From NCBI GenBank assembly GCA_028875875.1, contig JAGWUV010000032.1, positions 1-52,302 of the forward strand: 52,302 nt of DNA. The letters are read 5' to 3'. Below the pieces are notes generated by a model that worked only from the letters and a program-made list of their open reading frames with translations, had not been told where the DNA came from and did no database searches. The position numbers and the translations under genes are program-made. Origin of the DNA: Bacteroidota bacterium. GTDB lineage: Bacteria > Bacteroidota > Bacteroidia > Chitinophagales > Chitinophagaceae. This document shows, in pieces, positions 6,465-15,151 of this stretch (positions are counted from its first letter, which is position 1; every line of letters starts with the position of its first letter).

Positions 6465-8006
6465 ATGAAGTATAACAAATCGCTCCTCTACATACTGGCT
6501 GTCGTAAAATTTGCATTACCCTTTCTACTGCAATCACCCTACTACCAGCCGCACAGAGACGAATTCCTCTACCTTGCCGAAGGCAATCACCTGGCCTGGG
6601 GATTTTTAGAAGTACCTCCGTTGCTTTCACTTATGGCCTGGTGTACCCATGCATTGGGCGACGGCTTATTCTGGATAAAGTTTTGGCCATCCTTATTCGG
6701 TGCCCTTACTTTTATTCTCACCGGCGAAATAGTATTGCTTTTGGGTGGCTCACTCTTTGCACTCCTGCTGGCATTCCTACCTTTCATCTTCGGGGCGTAT
6801 CTGCGAGTACATTACTTGTTTCAGCCTAACTTCCTTGAAATATTCTTCTATACACTTATCGCTTATGCCATCGTTCAATACATCATCAACCCTAAAAACA
6901 AATGGCTTTACCTCTTTGGCGTTGCCTGTGGCTTGGGTATGCTCAGCAAATATTCCGTTGCATTTTTTATTATAGGTGTGATGGTTGGATTGTTGGTAAG
7001 CCAACACAGGAAGATATTCCTTAGCAAGCACCTGTACTTTGCCGCCGCCATAGCTCTCTGCCTATTCCTGCCCAACCTGCTATGGCAGTATAACCATCAT
7101 TTTCCTGTGGCACACCATATGAAAGAACTACAGGAAACCCAGTTGCAATTTATCAGTCCAATTGACTTTCTGAAAGACCAACTCCTGATGAACCTGCCCT
7201 GTGTTTTTATCTGGATAACAGGACTACTTTTTATCATACTCACTAAAAAAGGCAGGCGTTTTATTGTTTTTTTCTGGGCATATGCAACAGTGATTGCGTT
7301 ATTGCTATTTTTTCATGGCAAGAACTACTATGCTTTAGGCCTCTACCCTTTTCTATTTGCCTTTGGGGCCTATCAATTAGAGCGACTAACAGTAAAGCGT
7401 GTACGTATCATGCGATACGTTTTTATAACCGTGGCATTTTATTTTGGAGTGTTGTTTGTTCCGGTATTATTACCTGTATTAGACCCTCCTGCGCTGGTTG
7501 AATTGTATCACAAAAGAGGATGGGATGAAACAGATATGCTGAAATGGGAAGACCAGAAACAGCATGCTCTACCACAGGATTTTGCCGATATGATGGGGTG
7601 GAAAGAGATTGCAGAAAAAACTGCTGCCGTATACAACGGCCTGCCCGATGAAGAAAAAAATAAAACCATTATCAAGTGCAGCGACTATGGTTTATGCGGT
7701 GCATTGAATTTTTATGGAAAACTACTGGGCCTTCCGGAAGTGTACAGTTATAACGGAGACTTTCTCAATTGGATGCCTACGCAACTGAATGTATCGAATG
7801 TAATTACGGTGGGAGAATCGGTACCTGATACCGCCAGGCCGATCATAAAACAATTCAGTACCATCCTGGTAAAGGATGAACTGAGGGATTCACTGGCAAG
7901 AGAGAACGGTACGAAGGTGATCTTACTGGAGCATGCCAACAGCCGGGTACTAAGTTCTTTCCTGGAAGAAGAAATCACTGAAAAAAAGAAAGCCCTGCTG
8001 CCCTAA
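6465..8006 (+). CDS. GT39-like (PMT/ArnT superfamily) membrane glycosyltransferase
   Basis: A 513-residue polytopic protein. After the first helix comes the loop YYQPHRDEFLYLAEGNHLAWG (about 26-46), whose acidic pair is typical of the dolichyl/undecaprenyl-phosphate-sugar-dependent GT-C transferases of the PMT_2 group; about ten further hydrophobic segments follow up to residue 340. The C-terminal 170 residues are soluble and would face the periplasm. Family members move a sugar from a lipid carrier onto lipid A, protein or another acceptor; the acceptor cannot be told. The next gene encodes an unrelated B12-binding protein, so the context gives no help. Confidence 0.8.
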   Translation: MKYNKSLLYILAVVKFALPFLLQSPYYQPHRDEFLYLAEGNHLAWGFLEVPPLLSLMAWCTHALGDGLFWIKFWPSLFGALTFILTGEIVLLLGGSLFALLLAFLPFIFGAYLRVHYLFQPNFLEIFFYTLIAYAIVQYIINPKNKWLYLFGVACGLGMLSKYSVAFFIIGVMVGLLVSQHRKIFLSKHLYFAAAIALCLFLPNLLWQYNHHFPVAHHMKELQETQLQFISPIDFLKDQLLMNLPCVFIWITGLLFIILTKKGRRFIVFFWAYATVIALLLFFHGKNYYALGLYPFLFAFGAYQLERLTVKRVRIMRYVFITVAFYFGVLFVPVLLPVLDPPALVELYHKRGWDETDMLKWEDQKQHALPQDFADMMGWKEIAEKTAAVYNGLPDEEKNKTIIKCSDYGLCGALNFYGKLLGLPEVYSYNGDFLNWMPTQLNVSNVITVGESVPDTARPIIKQFSTILVKDELRDSLARENGTKVILLEHANSRVLSSFLEEEITEKKKALLP

Positions 8007-8037
8007 CCTCTTCCTTAAAAGCATACTAACATTTGTT

Positions 8038-8045
8038 TACATTTG
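8038..8045 (+). promoter_or_regulatory. -7 promoter box of the B12-binding gene
   Basis: TACATTTG fits the Bacteroidota TAnnTTTG box, 23 bases before the chosen ATG. A clear -33 element is not seen. Confidence 0.4.
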
Positions 8046-8068
8046 TTGACTGTTACAAAAGGAATTGT

Positions 8069-8476
8069 ATGAAAAGACCCATCAGAGTGCTAGTAGCAAA
8101 AGTTGGACTGGATGGCCACGACCGCGGTGCTAAGGTGATTGCCACTGCTTTACGTGATGCAGGTATGGAAGTAATTTATACGGGCTTACGCCAAACACCC
8201 GAAATGGTGGTGAATGCAGCTTTACAGGAAGATGTGGATGCCATTGGCATCAGCATTTTATCGGGTGCACATCTTACCGTATTTCCTAAGGTAATAGCAC
8301 TGATGAAGGAAAAGGGAATGGATGATGTTTTATTAACCGGTGGTGGTATTATTCCCGATGATGACATGAAACAATTACAATCGCTCGGTGTAGGGCAATT
8401 ATTCGCACCCGGAACCAGCACTAAGGATATTGCCACTTATATTGAGAACTGGGTTCAAGAGCACAGGAGTTTTTAA
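8069..8476 (+). CDS. Stand-alone cobalamin-binding subunit of an acyl-CoA mutase (IcmB/MCM-C like)
   Basis: A 135-residue B12-binding Rossmann domain. It carries DGHDRGA (about 14-20), with the histidine that binds cobalt from below, then SILSGAH near 63-69 and GGGIIPDDD near 92-100. It equals the C-terminal domain of methylmalonyl-CoA mutase and the small subunit of isobutyryl- or 2-hydroxyisobutyryl-CoA mutases, which need a separate large catalytic subunit. No such subunit is in the window. Start: ATG at 8069, with AAAAGGA just upstream; the longer frame to 8033 opens with TTG inside the promoter (TACATTTG at 8038-8045). The enoyl-CoA hydratase downstream fits acyl-CoA metabolism. Confidence 0.85.
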   Translation: MKRPIRVLVAKVGLDGHDRGAKVIATALRDAGMEVIYTGLRQTPEMVVNAALQEDVDAIGISILSGAHLTVFPKVIALMKEKGMDDVLLTGGGIIPDDDMKQLQSLGVGQLFAPGTSTKDIATYIENWVQEHRSF

Positions 8477-8535
8477 CCCTTCACAGTTGCCTCACATTAA
8501 ACACTATTACACTGAATACAAATAACTACAATATC

Positions 8536-9312
8536 ATGTACAGTTCTTTGCTCACATCGCTTGATAATAATATTCTCACCATTACTATCAACAGACCCGA
8601 TAAACTCAATGCACTCAACAAAACTGTTTTTACTGAATTAAATGCTGTACTGGATGAAGTGTACGGCAACCCGGAGATCAAGTCTGTGATCCTAACAGGT
8701 GCCGGCGAAAAAGCATTTGTTGCCGGAGCTGATATTACAGAATTCAAAGGCCTTTCCACCGAAGCAGCCCGGCAAATGGCTGTTCACGGGCAAGACACTT
8801 TCTTTAGAATAGAACATTCGCCCAAACCTATTGTAGCCTGCGTAAATGGTTTTGCGTTAGGAGGTGGCTGTGAACTGGCCATGAGTTGCCATTTCAGGAT
8901 CGCAGCCACACAAGCGAAATTCGGGCAACCCGAAGTGAACCTCGGTTTACTACCCGGCTATGGTGGCACACAACGACTGGTACAACTGATTGGTAAAGGA
9001 AGGGCTGTAGAACTGTTAATGAGCGCTGCTATGATCGATGCCAATACTGCTTTACAATACGGCCTTGTAAATTATGTGGTGCCACAGGAAGAATTACTAG
9101 CCAAAGCCACCGGCATATTATCGCTTATCAATACTAAAGCACCACTTGCTGTTGCAGCATGCATCACTGCTGCCAATGCTGTTTTTGATGAAACAAAAAA
9201 TGGTTTTGCAGTGGAAGCAGACGAATTTGCTAAATGTTTTGCTACCGAAGACATGATAGAAGGCACTACAGCTTTTGTTGAAAAAAGAAAAGCGGTTTTC
9301 AAAGGCCGATGA
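8536..9312 (+). CDS. Enoyl-CoA hydratase (crotonase family)
   Basis: A 258-residue enzyme of usual crotonase length. Both catalytic glutamates of hydratases are in place: the first in GGGCELAMS (about residues 112-120) and the second in GQPEVNLGLLPGYGGTQRL (about 133-151). The oxyanion-hole segment KAFVAGADI lies near 56-64. It would hydrate 2-trans-enoyl-CoA in fatty acid or branched-chain amino acid breakdown, in the cytoplasm. It follows the B12-binding subunit by about 60 bases and may share its transcript. Specificity (short chain, or crotonyl/methylmalonyl type) is not certain. Confidence 0.88.
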   Translation: MYSSLLTSLDNNILTITINRPDKLNALNKTVFTELNAVLDEVYGNPEIKSVILTGAGEKAFVAGADITEFKGLSTEAARQMAVHGQDTFFRIEHSPKPIVACVNGFALGGGCELAMSCHFRIAATQAKFGQPEVNLGLLPGYGGTQRLVQLIGKGRAVELLMSAAMIDANTALQYGLVNYVVPQEELLAKATGILSLINTKAPLAVAACITAANAVFDETKNGFAVEADEFAKCFATEDMIEGTTAFVEKRKAVFKGR

Positions 9313-9355
9313 AACCATTTATGGATTAGCTAATTGCGGATTAGCTGATCTGCCA

Positions 9356-9370
9356 ATTCGTGTAATTCGT
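9356..9370. repeat. Short dispersed repeat, AATTCGTGTAATTCGT type
   Basis: Fifteen bases identical to 19430-19444, with further half-copies beside each (CCGTGTAATCC at 9376; ATTCGTGTAAT at 19449). Both lie in short spacers next to gene ends. Confidence 0.5.
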
Positions 9371-9390
9371 TTCATCCGTGTAATCCTCGT

Positions 9391-10764
9391 TTATTGTTCT
9401 ATCAACCGATCATCAATACGATAGGCTTCTATATCGCTGATTTGTGGTTTAGCCTTGGCAGCAGTAATGATCACTGATAACTCAGACACTTCAGTAGTGG
9501 GGAAAGTAATGATCCTTTTCCTGCCCACAGTAGTGATACTGATCTTCTTTACCAGCATACCGTGATTATTTAGCATAACATCTACGCTTTTGATCAGCTG
9601 CCCTTTCTGAATCGGTTCTTTCAACACAATACAATTCATCGGTACAGGTTCTTTCAGTATCATCATGGTACCCACTTCCGTGTGCCTGTCTACCGAACGG
9701 TTAGTATGGTTCTTTTTGAATACCATTGCATGTTTCAGCAGGTTCTCTTTAAAACTTTCTTCTCTTAACTTTTTAAACCCTACCAAGGCAGCAGAATCAA
9801 AGGAAGTAATCAATCCTTTATCATCAGGCGGCACATTCAACAACAGGTTAGCACCTCTTCCCACACTCTTTAAATACAACTGAAACAATGTTTCCGGCGT
9901 TTTCACTTTATCATCTTCTGCATGATGATAAAACCATCCGGGCCTGATACTTACATCACATTCGGCAGGTATCCAGTATTTACCATATATATTTCCCTGG
10001 TTCAGTGTATCCACCGGTGGTGCCCCCGCTCCCCTGTTAAAGCCTTCTGTGTTCAACAGGTTCCAGTTGGTAGTGCCTGCCCATCCTTTTTCGTTGCCCA
10101 CCCATCTTGCATCCGGACCAATATCGCTGAATATGATCGTATTGGGCGAAAGCTGCCGTACCGTTTCTTCAAAGCGCTTCCAATCGTATACCTGTTTCTT
10201 TCCATTAGGTCCTTCACCATTAGCACCATCCCACCATAATTCCCATATCGGGCCATAATGCTGGAATATCTCTTTCAGCATATTCACAAACACATCATTA
10301 TATCCCGGTGTTCCATAAGCAGGATGGTTCCTATCCCACGGAGAGAGATATACGCCGAACTTCAATCCATATTCTTTGCAGGCATCACTTAATTCTTTCA
10401 GTACATCACCTTTACCCTCTTTCCACTTGCTTTCTCTTACCGTATGCGTAGAATAGTTACTGGGCCATAAACAAAAACCATCATGGTGTTTAGAAGTGAT
10501 AATAATGCCTTTCGCTCCGGCAGCTTTAGCCACACGGCACCATTGCCTGCAATCCAATGCAGCAGGATTGAATACTTCTTCTTTCTCAGTTCCCTTTCCC
10601 CATTCCAGGTCGGTAAATGTATTCGGCCCAAAATGAGCAAAGAGGTAAAATTCCATATCCTGCCACAGCAACTGCTGCGGTGTAGGGATAGGTGGAAGAC
10701 CAGGCAGTTGCTGTGCTGTTGCATAGCCGGCCAGTAAGGTGAGTAAAAGAAAATATTTTTTCAT
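9391..10764 (-). CDS. Secreted GH29 alpha-L-fucosidase
   Basis: A 457-residue glycoside hydrolase with a signal peptide (MKKYFLLLTLLAGYATAQ). The family hallmarks are FAHFGPNTFTD (about 42-52), TSKHHDGFCLW (90-100) and the nucleophile-bearing IWELWWDGANG, with Asp179 as the catalytic nucleophile. The general acid/base is not conserved well enough in GH29 to name by eye. It would release terminal L-fucose from plant or animal glycans in the periplasm or outside. I use the ATG at 10764; three codons upstream is only a TTG. It is divergent from fumC, with a perfect palindrome (10793-10804) between them. Confidence 0.88.
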   Translation of the reverse strand: MKKYFLLLTLLAGYATAQQLPGLPPIPTPQQLLWQDMEFYLFAHFGPNTFTDLEWGKGTEKEEVFNPAALDCRQWCRVAKAAGAKGIIITSKHHDGFCLWPSNYSTHTVRESKWKEGKGDVLKELSDACKEYGLKFGVYLSPWDRNHPAYGTPGYNDVFVNMLKEIFQHYGPIWELWWDGANGEGPNGKKQVYDWKRFEETVRQLSPNTIIFSDIGPDARWVGNEKGWAGTTNWNLLNTEGFNRGAGAPPVDTLNQGNIYGKYWIPAECDVSIRPGWFYHHAEDDKVKTPETLFQLYLKSVGRGANLLLNVPPDDKGLITSFDSAALVGFKKLREESFKENLLKHAMVFKKNHTNRSVDRHTEVGTMMILKEPVPMNCIVLKEPIQKGQLIKSVDVMLNNHGMLVKKISITTVGRKRIITFPTTEVSELSVIITAAKAKPQISDIEAYRIDDRLIEQ

Positions 10765-10792
10765 AATGAACAATTATCAGAAAAGCAACGGA

Positions 10793-10804
10793 ATCGTTAA
10801 CGAT
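10793..10804. promoter_or_regulatory. Perfect 12-base palindrome in the fucosidase/fumC divergent region
   Basis: ATCGTTAACGAT lies 28 bases upstream of the fucosidase ATG and before the fumC promoter. Its size and central TTAA resemble operators of LacI-type sugar regulators, but no such regulator is nearby. Confidence 0.35.
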
Positions 10805-10835
10805 ATCTTTTCAAGTGAAGATACACATCAGCCCG

Positions 10836-10843
10836 TACCTTTG
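10836..10843 (+). promoter_or_regulatory. -7 promoter box of fumC
   Basis: TACCTTTG, followed by CAC, matches the Bacteroidota -7 consensus and lies 36 bases upstream of the fumC ATG. Confidence 0.6.
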
Positions 10844-10879
10844 CACCGCAAAATACAATCATCATAAAATATAAGTCAT

Positions 10880-12280
10880 ATGGATTACAGGATTGAAAAA
10901 GATACCATGGGCGAAGTAAAAGTACCTGCTCATGTGTACTGGGGTGCCCAAACACAACGCAGTATTGAAAATTTCAAGATTGCACAGGATATAAATAAGA
11001 TGCCGAAAGAAATTATTAAAGCTTTTGCTTACCTGAAAAAAGCAGCTGCTTTAACCAACCTGGATGCAGGTGTGCTGCCTAAAGAAAAATCTGATGCCAT
11101 TGGGCAGGTTTGTGATGAGATACTGGAAGGCAAACTGGATGATCAGTTTCCTTTAGTGGTTTGGCAAACAGGTAGTGGTACACAAAGCAATATGAATGTG
11201 AATGAGGTGGTAGCGTATCGTGCCCATGTGATCAAAGGCGGTGCATTGACCGATAAAGAAAAATTTCTTCATCCCAATGATGATGTAAACAAATCACAAT
11301 CCTCCAATGATACTTTCCCTACAGCTATGCACATTGCTGCATACAAAATATTATTGGAAGTAACTATTCCCGGCATCACCAAACTGCGTAACACACTGGC
11401 TGAAAAAAGCAAAGCGTTTATGCATGTAGTGAAGATTGGCCGTACGCACTTTATGGATGCAACACCACTTACACTAGGCCAAGAGATCAGTGGTTATGTA
11501 AGCCAGTTAGATCATGGTTTAAAAGCCATTAATAATTCATTGGCGCATTTAAGTGAACTGGCATTAGGCGGAACAGCAGTAGGCACCGGAATCAATACCC
11601 CTAAAGATTACGCGGTGAACGTGGCTAAACATATTGCCGGCTTAACCGGATTACCTTTTGTAACAGCTGAGAATAAATTTGAAGCATTGGCTGCACATGA
11701 TGCCATCGTTGAGGCACATGGTGCTTTAAAAACTGTTGCTGTTAGTTTGATGAAGATCGCTAACGATATCCGTATGTTATCATCCGGCCCTCGCAGTGGC
11801 ATTGGTGAAATATTCATTCCTGATAATGAACCCGGATCTTCTATCATGCCCGGTAAAGTAAACCCCACACAATGTGAGGCATTAACAATGATCGCTGCAC
11901 AGGTAATGGGTAATGATGTAGCTATCAATATTGGTGGTGCTACCGGCCATTTTGAGCTGAACGTATTTAAACCGGTGATGATCTACAACTTCCTGCACTC
12001 AGCCCGTTTGATCGGGGAAGGCTGCGTATCTTTCAATGATAAATGTGCTGTTGGCATTGAGCCTATTGAAGCCAACATCAGGAAACACGTAGAAAATTCG
12101 TTGATGCTGGTTACTTCTCTCAATACTAAGATCGGCTATTATAAAGCTGCTGAGATTGCACAAAAAGCACACAAAGAAGGTACTACACTTAAAGAAATGG
12201 CCGTTAAACTGGGTTATGTAACACCTGAGCAGTTTGACGAATGGGTAATACCGGCAAATATGGTGGGAGAAATTAAATAA
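10880..12280 (+). CDS. fumC: Fumarate hydratase class II
   Basis: A 466-residue enzyme of the fumarase/aspartase superfamily, which interconverts fumarate and L-malate in the TCA cycle without an iron-sulfur cluster. The superfamily signature [15 protein letters not shown] sits at about 318-332, the substrate-binding [14 protein letters not shown] at about 97-110, and the catalytic-histidine region [17 protein letters not shown]-like ([12 protein letters not shown]) at about 188-199. The start follows a clear -7 box and the reading [27 protein letters not shown] is the normal N-terminus. A terminator hairpin closes the gene 22 bases downstream. Confidence 0.95.
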   Translation: MDYRIEKDTMGEVKVPAHVYWGAQTQRSIENFKIAQDINKMPKEIIKAFAYLKKAAALTNLDAGVLPKEKSDAIGQVCDEILEGKLDDQFPLVVWQTGSGTQSNMNVNEVVAYRAHVIKGGALTDKEKFLHPNDDVNKSQSSNDTFPTAMHIAAYKILLEVTIPGITKLRNTLAEKSKAFMHVVKIGRTHFMDATPLTLGQEISGYVSQLDHGLKAINNSLAHLSELALGGTAVGTGINTPKDYAVNVAKHIAGLTGLPFVTAENKFEALAAHDAIVEAHGALKTVAVSLMKIANDIRMLSSGPRSGIGEIFIPDNEPGSSIMPGKVNPTQCEALTMIAAQVMGNDVAINIGGATGHFELNVFKPVMIYNFLHSARLIGEGCVSFNDKCAVGIEPIEANIRKHVENSLMLVTSLNTKIGYYKAAEIAQKAHKEGTTLKEMAVKLGYVTPEQFDEWVIPANMVGEIK

Positions 12281-12302
12281 TCATTCCGCATTTCATGATA
12301 CA

Positions 12303-12330
12303 AGCCGCTTACACAAGCGGCTTTTCTTTT
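12303..12330 (+). terminator. Rho-independent terminator of fumC
   Basis: AGCCGCTT (12303-12310), loop ACAC, AAGCGGCT (12315-12322) and then TTTCTTTT. The next gene starts only 11 bases later. Confidence 0.85.
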
Positions 12331-12340
12331 ATTTTTATGT

Positions 12341-13339
12341 ATGAAAATTACTTTCTTCTCTACACAGCCTTACGACAAGCAATTCTTTACGCATTGTAAT
12401 GAAGCCTATGGTTTTGAATTGGAATTTTTTGAAACACACCTGGGCCCGCACATTGTAAATGCAATTAACCAGACAGATGTAGTGTGCGTGTTTGTGAATG
12501 ATAAGGTAAATGCAGAAGTAATACAATTACTCGCCGGCAAAGGTGTTAAGATCATTGCACTTCGATGTGCGGGTTTTAATAATGTAGACCTTCAGGCAGC
12601 TAAACAATACGGCATACATGTTTGTCGTGTACCGGCTTATTCCCCAGAAGCGGTTGCCGAACATGCAGTGGCGATGATACTTACCTTAAACAGGAAAACA
12701 CATAAAGCCTATAACCGCGTAAGGGAGCAGAACTTTTCTTTGAACGGGTTACTGGGTTTTGACCTTCATGGTAAAACCGCTGGCGTGATAGGTACGGGCA
12801 ATATCGGGAAATCATTTTGTAAGATCATGCTTGGCTTTGGTTGTAAGGTTCTCGCATTTGACCTAGTGGCCGATAAAGAATTGGAAGGGATGGGTGTTCA
12901 TTTTCTTCCTTTGATAGATATATTACAGCAGGCAGATATTATTTCGCTGCACTGCCCCTTAAATGAGCAAACGCATCATTTGGTGAACAATGCAACGATT
13001 GCTATGATGAAGAAAGGAGTAATGCTGATCAATACGAGTCGTGGTGGGCTAATCGATACGCCGGCCGTTATTGAGGCACTCAAATCGAAACATATTGCTT
13101 ACTTAGGCATTGATGTGTATGAGCAGGAAGAGAAACTTTTTTTCCGTGATCTTTCTTCCAATATCATTGAGGATGACATGATCCAGCGGTTAATGAGTTT
13201 TCCGAATGTACTGGTGACCGCACACCAGGCTTTTTTTACGGCAGAAGCACTTACTCAGATTGCACATACCACGCTAAGTAATATTCAACAACTGGCCACT
13301 CAGAAAAATATTGACAACAAGGCAGCAATGCTGGCTTAA
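12341..13339 (+). CDS. ldhA: D-lactate dehydrogenase-type 2-hydroxyacid dehydrogenase
   Basis: A 332-residue NAD-dependent D-2-hydroxyacid dehydrogenase. The nucleotide-binding motif is GVIGTGNIGKSF (about 148-159); the catalytic arginine is in NTSRGGLIDT (about 228-237), the glutamate in DVYEQEE (about 257-263) and the histidine in VTAHQAFFT (about 292-300). The segment LRCAGFNNVDL and the overall length fit the fermentative D-lactate dehydrogenase branch (LdhA) rather than phosphoglycerate dehydrogenase. It would reduce pyruvate to D-lactate in the cytoplasm. It stands alone after the fumC terminator. Confidence 0.85.
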   Translation: MKITFFSTQPYDKQFFTHCNEAYGFELEFFETHLGPHIVNAINQTDVVCVFVNDKVNAEVIQLLAGKGVKIIALRCAGFNNVDLQAAKQYGIHVCRVPAYSPEAVAEHAVAMILTLNRKTHKAYNRVREQNFSLNGLLGFDLHGKTAGVIGTGNIGKSFCKIMLGFGCKVLAFDLVADKELEGMGVHFLPLIDILQQADIISLHCPLNEQTHHLVNNATIAMMKKGVMLINTSRGGLIDTPAVIEALKSKHIAYLGIDVYEQEEKLFFRDLSSNIIEDDMIQRLMSFPNVLVTAHQAFFTAEALTQIAHTTLSNIQQLATQKNIDNKAAMLA

Positions 13340-13383
13340 GCAATATCTGTACTTTTATACATCTTATCCAATATACCAAAGCT

Positions 13384-14391
13384 ATGGTACCTAAAATCGC
13401 GAAACTTACTACAATACTCCTTGCTACCGTTTTATTTTTCGCCTGCTCCAAAGACACAAGCTTTGAAAGCGGCAGCGGCATCAATGGAATAGCAGCAGGT
13501 ACTTTACTCGACTCGTCGGGTAATTGCCAGAACACTACTGTAAATGGTATGTATGCTGTGGATACTGTTTTAACCGACAGTAATTATGTTTTACTGCAGG
13601 TGAACATCACCACGCCGGGTAAATACAATTTGTCTACCGATACCATGAATGGCTGCTGGTTCCAGGATTCTGGATATGTACTAAGTACAGGTGCTCATAC
13701 TATTAAGCTGAAGGGCTACGGTAAACCGATCTTACCTGTCAATCCCACTTTTACTATCTTCTTTGGTAACTCTTTCTGCCAGTTTACGGTACAGGTTAGC
13801 GGAGCTGTTTTGGCGGGAGGCACCAATGGCGATTATTTTCCTACCACAGCAACCAGTTACTGGGTGTACCTGGATAGCCAGTTAAGTGATACTATACGAA
13901 CTGTATGCACAGGATTAACACAAAACTTCAACAGCAATACGTATAACTTGTTTGTAGATGCTGTGGGAGATTCTTCTTATTACAGGAAAAGCAATGGCAC
14001 CTATTATCAGTATGGCCGCCTATACGATAGTACCGCACCTGTTGAATACATATTTTTAAAGGATAATGCAGCAGCAGGAAGCACATGGGATTCTCCCATC
14101 ATCAATTTCAATCTAAGTAACGGTGGTGTTACGGCCAACATTAACCTGAAATATCATTTTACCGTAGCTGCTACAAATACTACCACTACCGTTAATGGAA
14201 CACCCTTTAGTAACGTGATAAAGATGCAGGTAGATGTTATGGCCATCATTCCTCCTTCTACTTCCTATCAAACCTATCAAACAAGTTATTATTACTATGC
14301 AAAAGGCGTAGGGCTAGTTGACCAGGAATGGCCGGCCACCAGTTCTTCGTCGGCTTATTCCTCAACGATCGTTAAATGGCAGGTATTTTAA
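13384..14391 (+). CDS. Hypothetical outer-membrane lipoprotein
   Basis: A 335-residue lipoprotein: signal peptide with lipobox LFFAC (Cys21) followed by SKD. The mature part is Thr-, Ser- and Asn-rich, with many predicted beta strands and several cysteines (for example NCQNTTVNGMYAVD and GNSFCQFTV), and looks like a Bacteroidota surface lipoprotein made of Ig-like sheets. I recognise no family. It overlaps the end of lspA on the other strand by four bases, so the two are convergent with no terminator between them. Confidence 0.65.
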   Translation: MVPKIAKLTTILLATVLFFACSKDTSFESGSGINGIAAGTLLDSSGNCQNTTVNGMYAVDTVLTDSNYVLLQVNITTPGKYNLSTDTMNGCWFQDSGYVLSTGAHTIKLKGYGKPILPVNPTFTIFFGNSFCQFTVQVSGAVLAGGTNGDYFPTTATSYWVYLDSQLSDTIRTVCTGLTQNFNSNTYNLFVDAVGDSSYYRKSNGTYYQYGRLYDSTAPVEYIFLKDNAAAGSTWDSPIINFNLSNGGVTANINLKYHFTVAATNTTTTVNGTPFSNVIKMQVDVMAIIPPSTSYQTYQTSYYYYAKGVGLVDQEWPATSSSSAYSSTIVKWQVF

Positions 14392-15062
14392 TTGGTTGAG
14401 GCTGAGCTTTCAGTCGCTACCGTATTTTCTTCAGCGGAAGCTATTGTTTCTGGATGTTTTTTAAAGAATTTATTCTGAAAGATCAATAAAGTAATTACGC
14501 CAAAGGAGATGGAAGCATCAGCAACGTTAAAAACAGGTTGAAAAAATTCGAATCGATCGCCACCCCAGAAAGGGAACCAGGAAGGATACGTGGTATCTAT
14601 CAGGGGAAAGTATAACATGTCTACTACACGACCGTGTAAAAAACTGGCATATCCTTTTCCAAAACTAGTGAGCTTTGCTACATTCTGCGTGAAGATGTCG
14701 CTGTTATCAAAGATCAATCCATAGAACATACTGTCTATAAGGTTACCCAATGCACCTGCATAAATAAGGGCCGCACAAATGATAAAACCTTTGTGATATT
14801 TTTTCTGGATAAAATCTTTCAGTAAAAAACTACCCCATATTACAGCTACCAGCCTGAATAAAGTGAGTGCTATTTTCCCAATACCACCTCCAAATTTCCA
14901 GCCCCATGCCATGCCTTCGTTCTCTACAAAATGCAACCGAAACCAGTTACCCAGTAGATTGTGCTCCTCCCCTGCAAAATAATGGAGCTTTATATAAAAC
15001 TTCAGAACCTGGTCTACAATAATAACAGCGGCGATAAGTATAATGATATTCCTTGCTTTCAC
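14388..15062 (-). CDS. lspA: Lipoprotein signal peptidase (signal peptidase II)
   Basis: An inner-membrane aspartic protease that cleaves the signal peptide of prolipoproteins before the lipidated cysteine. About 224 residues with four helices; catalytic aspartates lie in GNLIDSMFYG and in FNVADASISFG. Like other Bacteroidota LspA it is longer than the enterobacterial enzyme because of an insertion between these motifs. I start it at the GTG at 15062, giving MKARNIIILIAAVIIVDQVLKFYIK; the longer frame opens with TTG at 15083, and that TTG overlaps a -7 box TATATTTG (15088-15081). The window itself encodes several lipoprotein substrates. Confidence 0.88.
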   Translation of the reverse strand: MKARNIIILIAAVIIVDQVLKFYIKLHYFAGEEHNLLGNWFRLHFVENEGMAWGWKFGGGIGKIALTLFRLVAVIWGSFLLKDFIQKKYHKGFIICAALIYAGALGNLIDSMFYGLIFDNSDIFTQNVAKLTSFGKGYASFLHGRVVDMLYFPLIDTTYPSWFPFWGGDRFEFFQPVFNVADASISFGVITLLIFQNKFFKKHPETIASAEENTVATESSASTN

Positions 15063-15080
15063 GTACAAATATTTGGTGGG

Positions 15081-15088
15081 CAAATATA
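15081..15088 (-). promoter_or_regulatory. -7 promoter box of lspA
   Basis: TATATTTG on the minus strand, 18 bases before the GTG start proposed for lspA. It supports the shorter reading of that gene. Confidence 0.5.
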
Positions 15089-15151
15089 CTCGAATTGTCT
15101 AAAGGTTAATTTTCAGTATCAATTCAGGAAAGTTAAATCACAATGAAGCTT

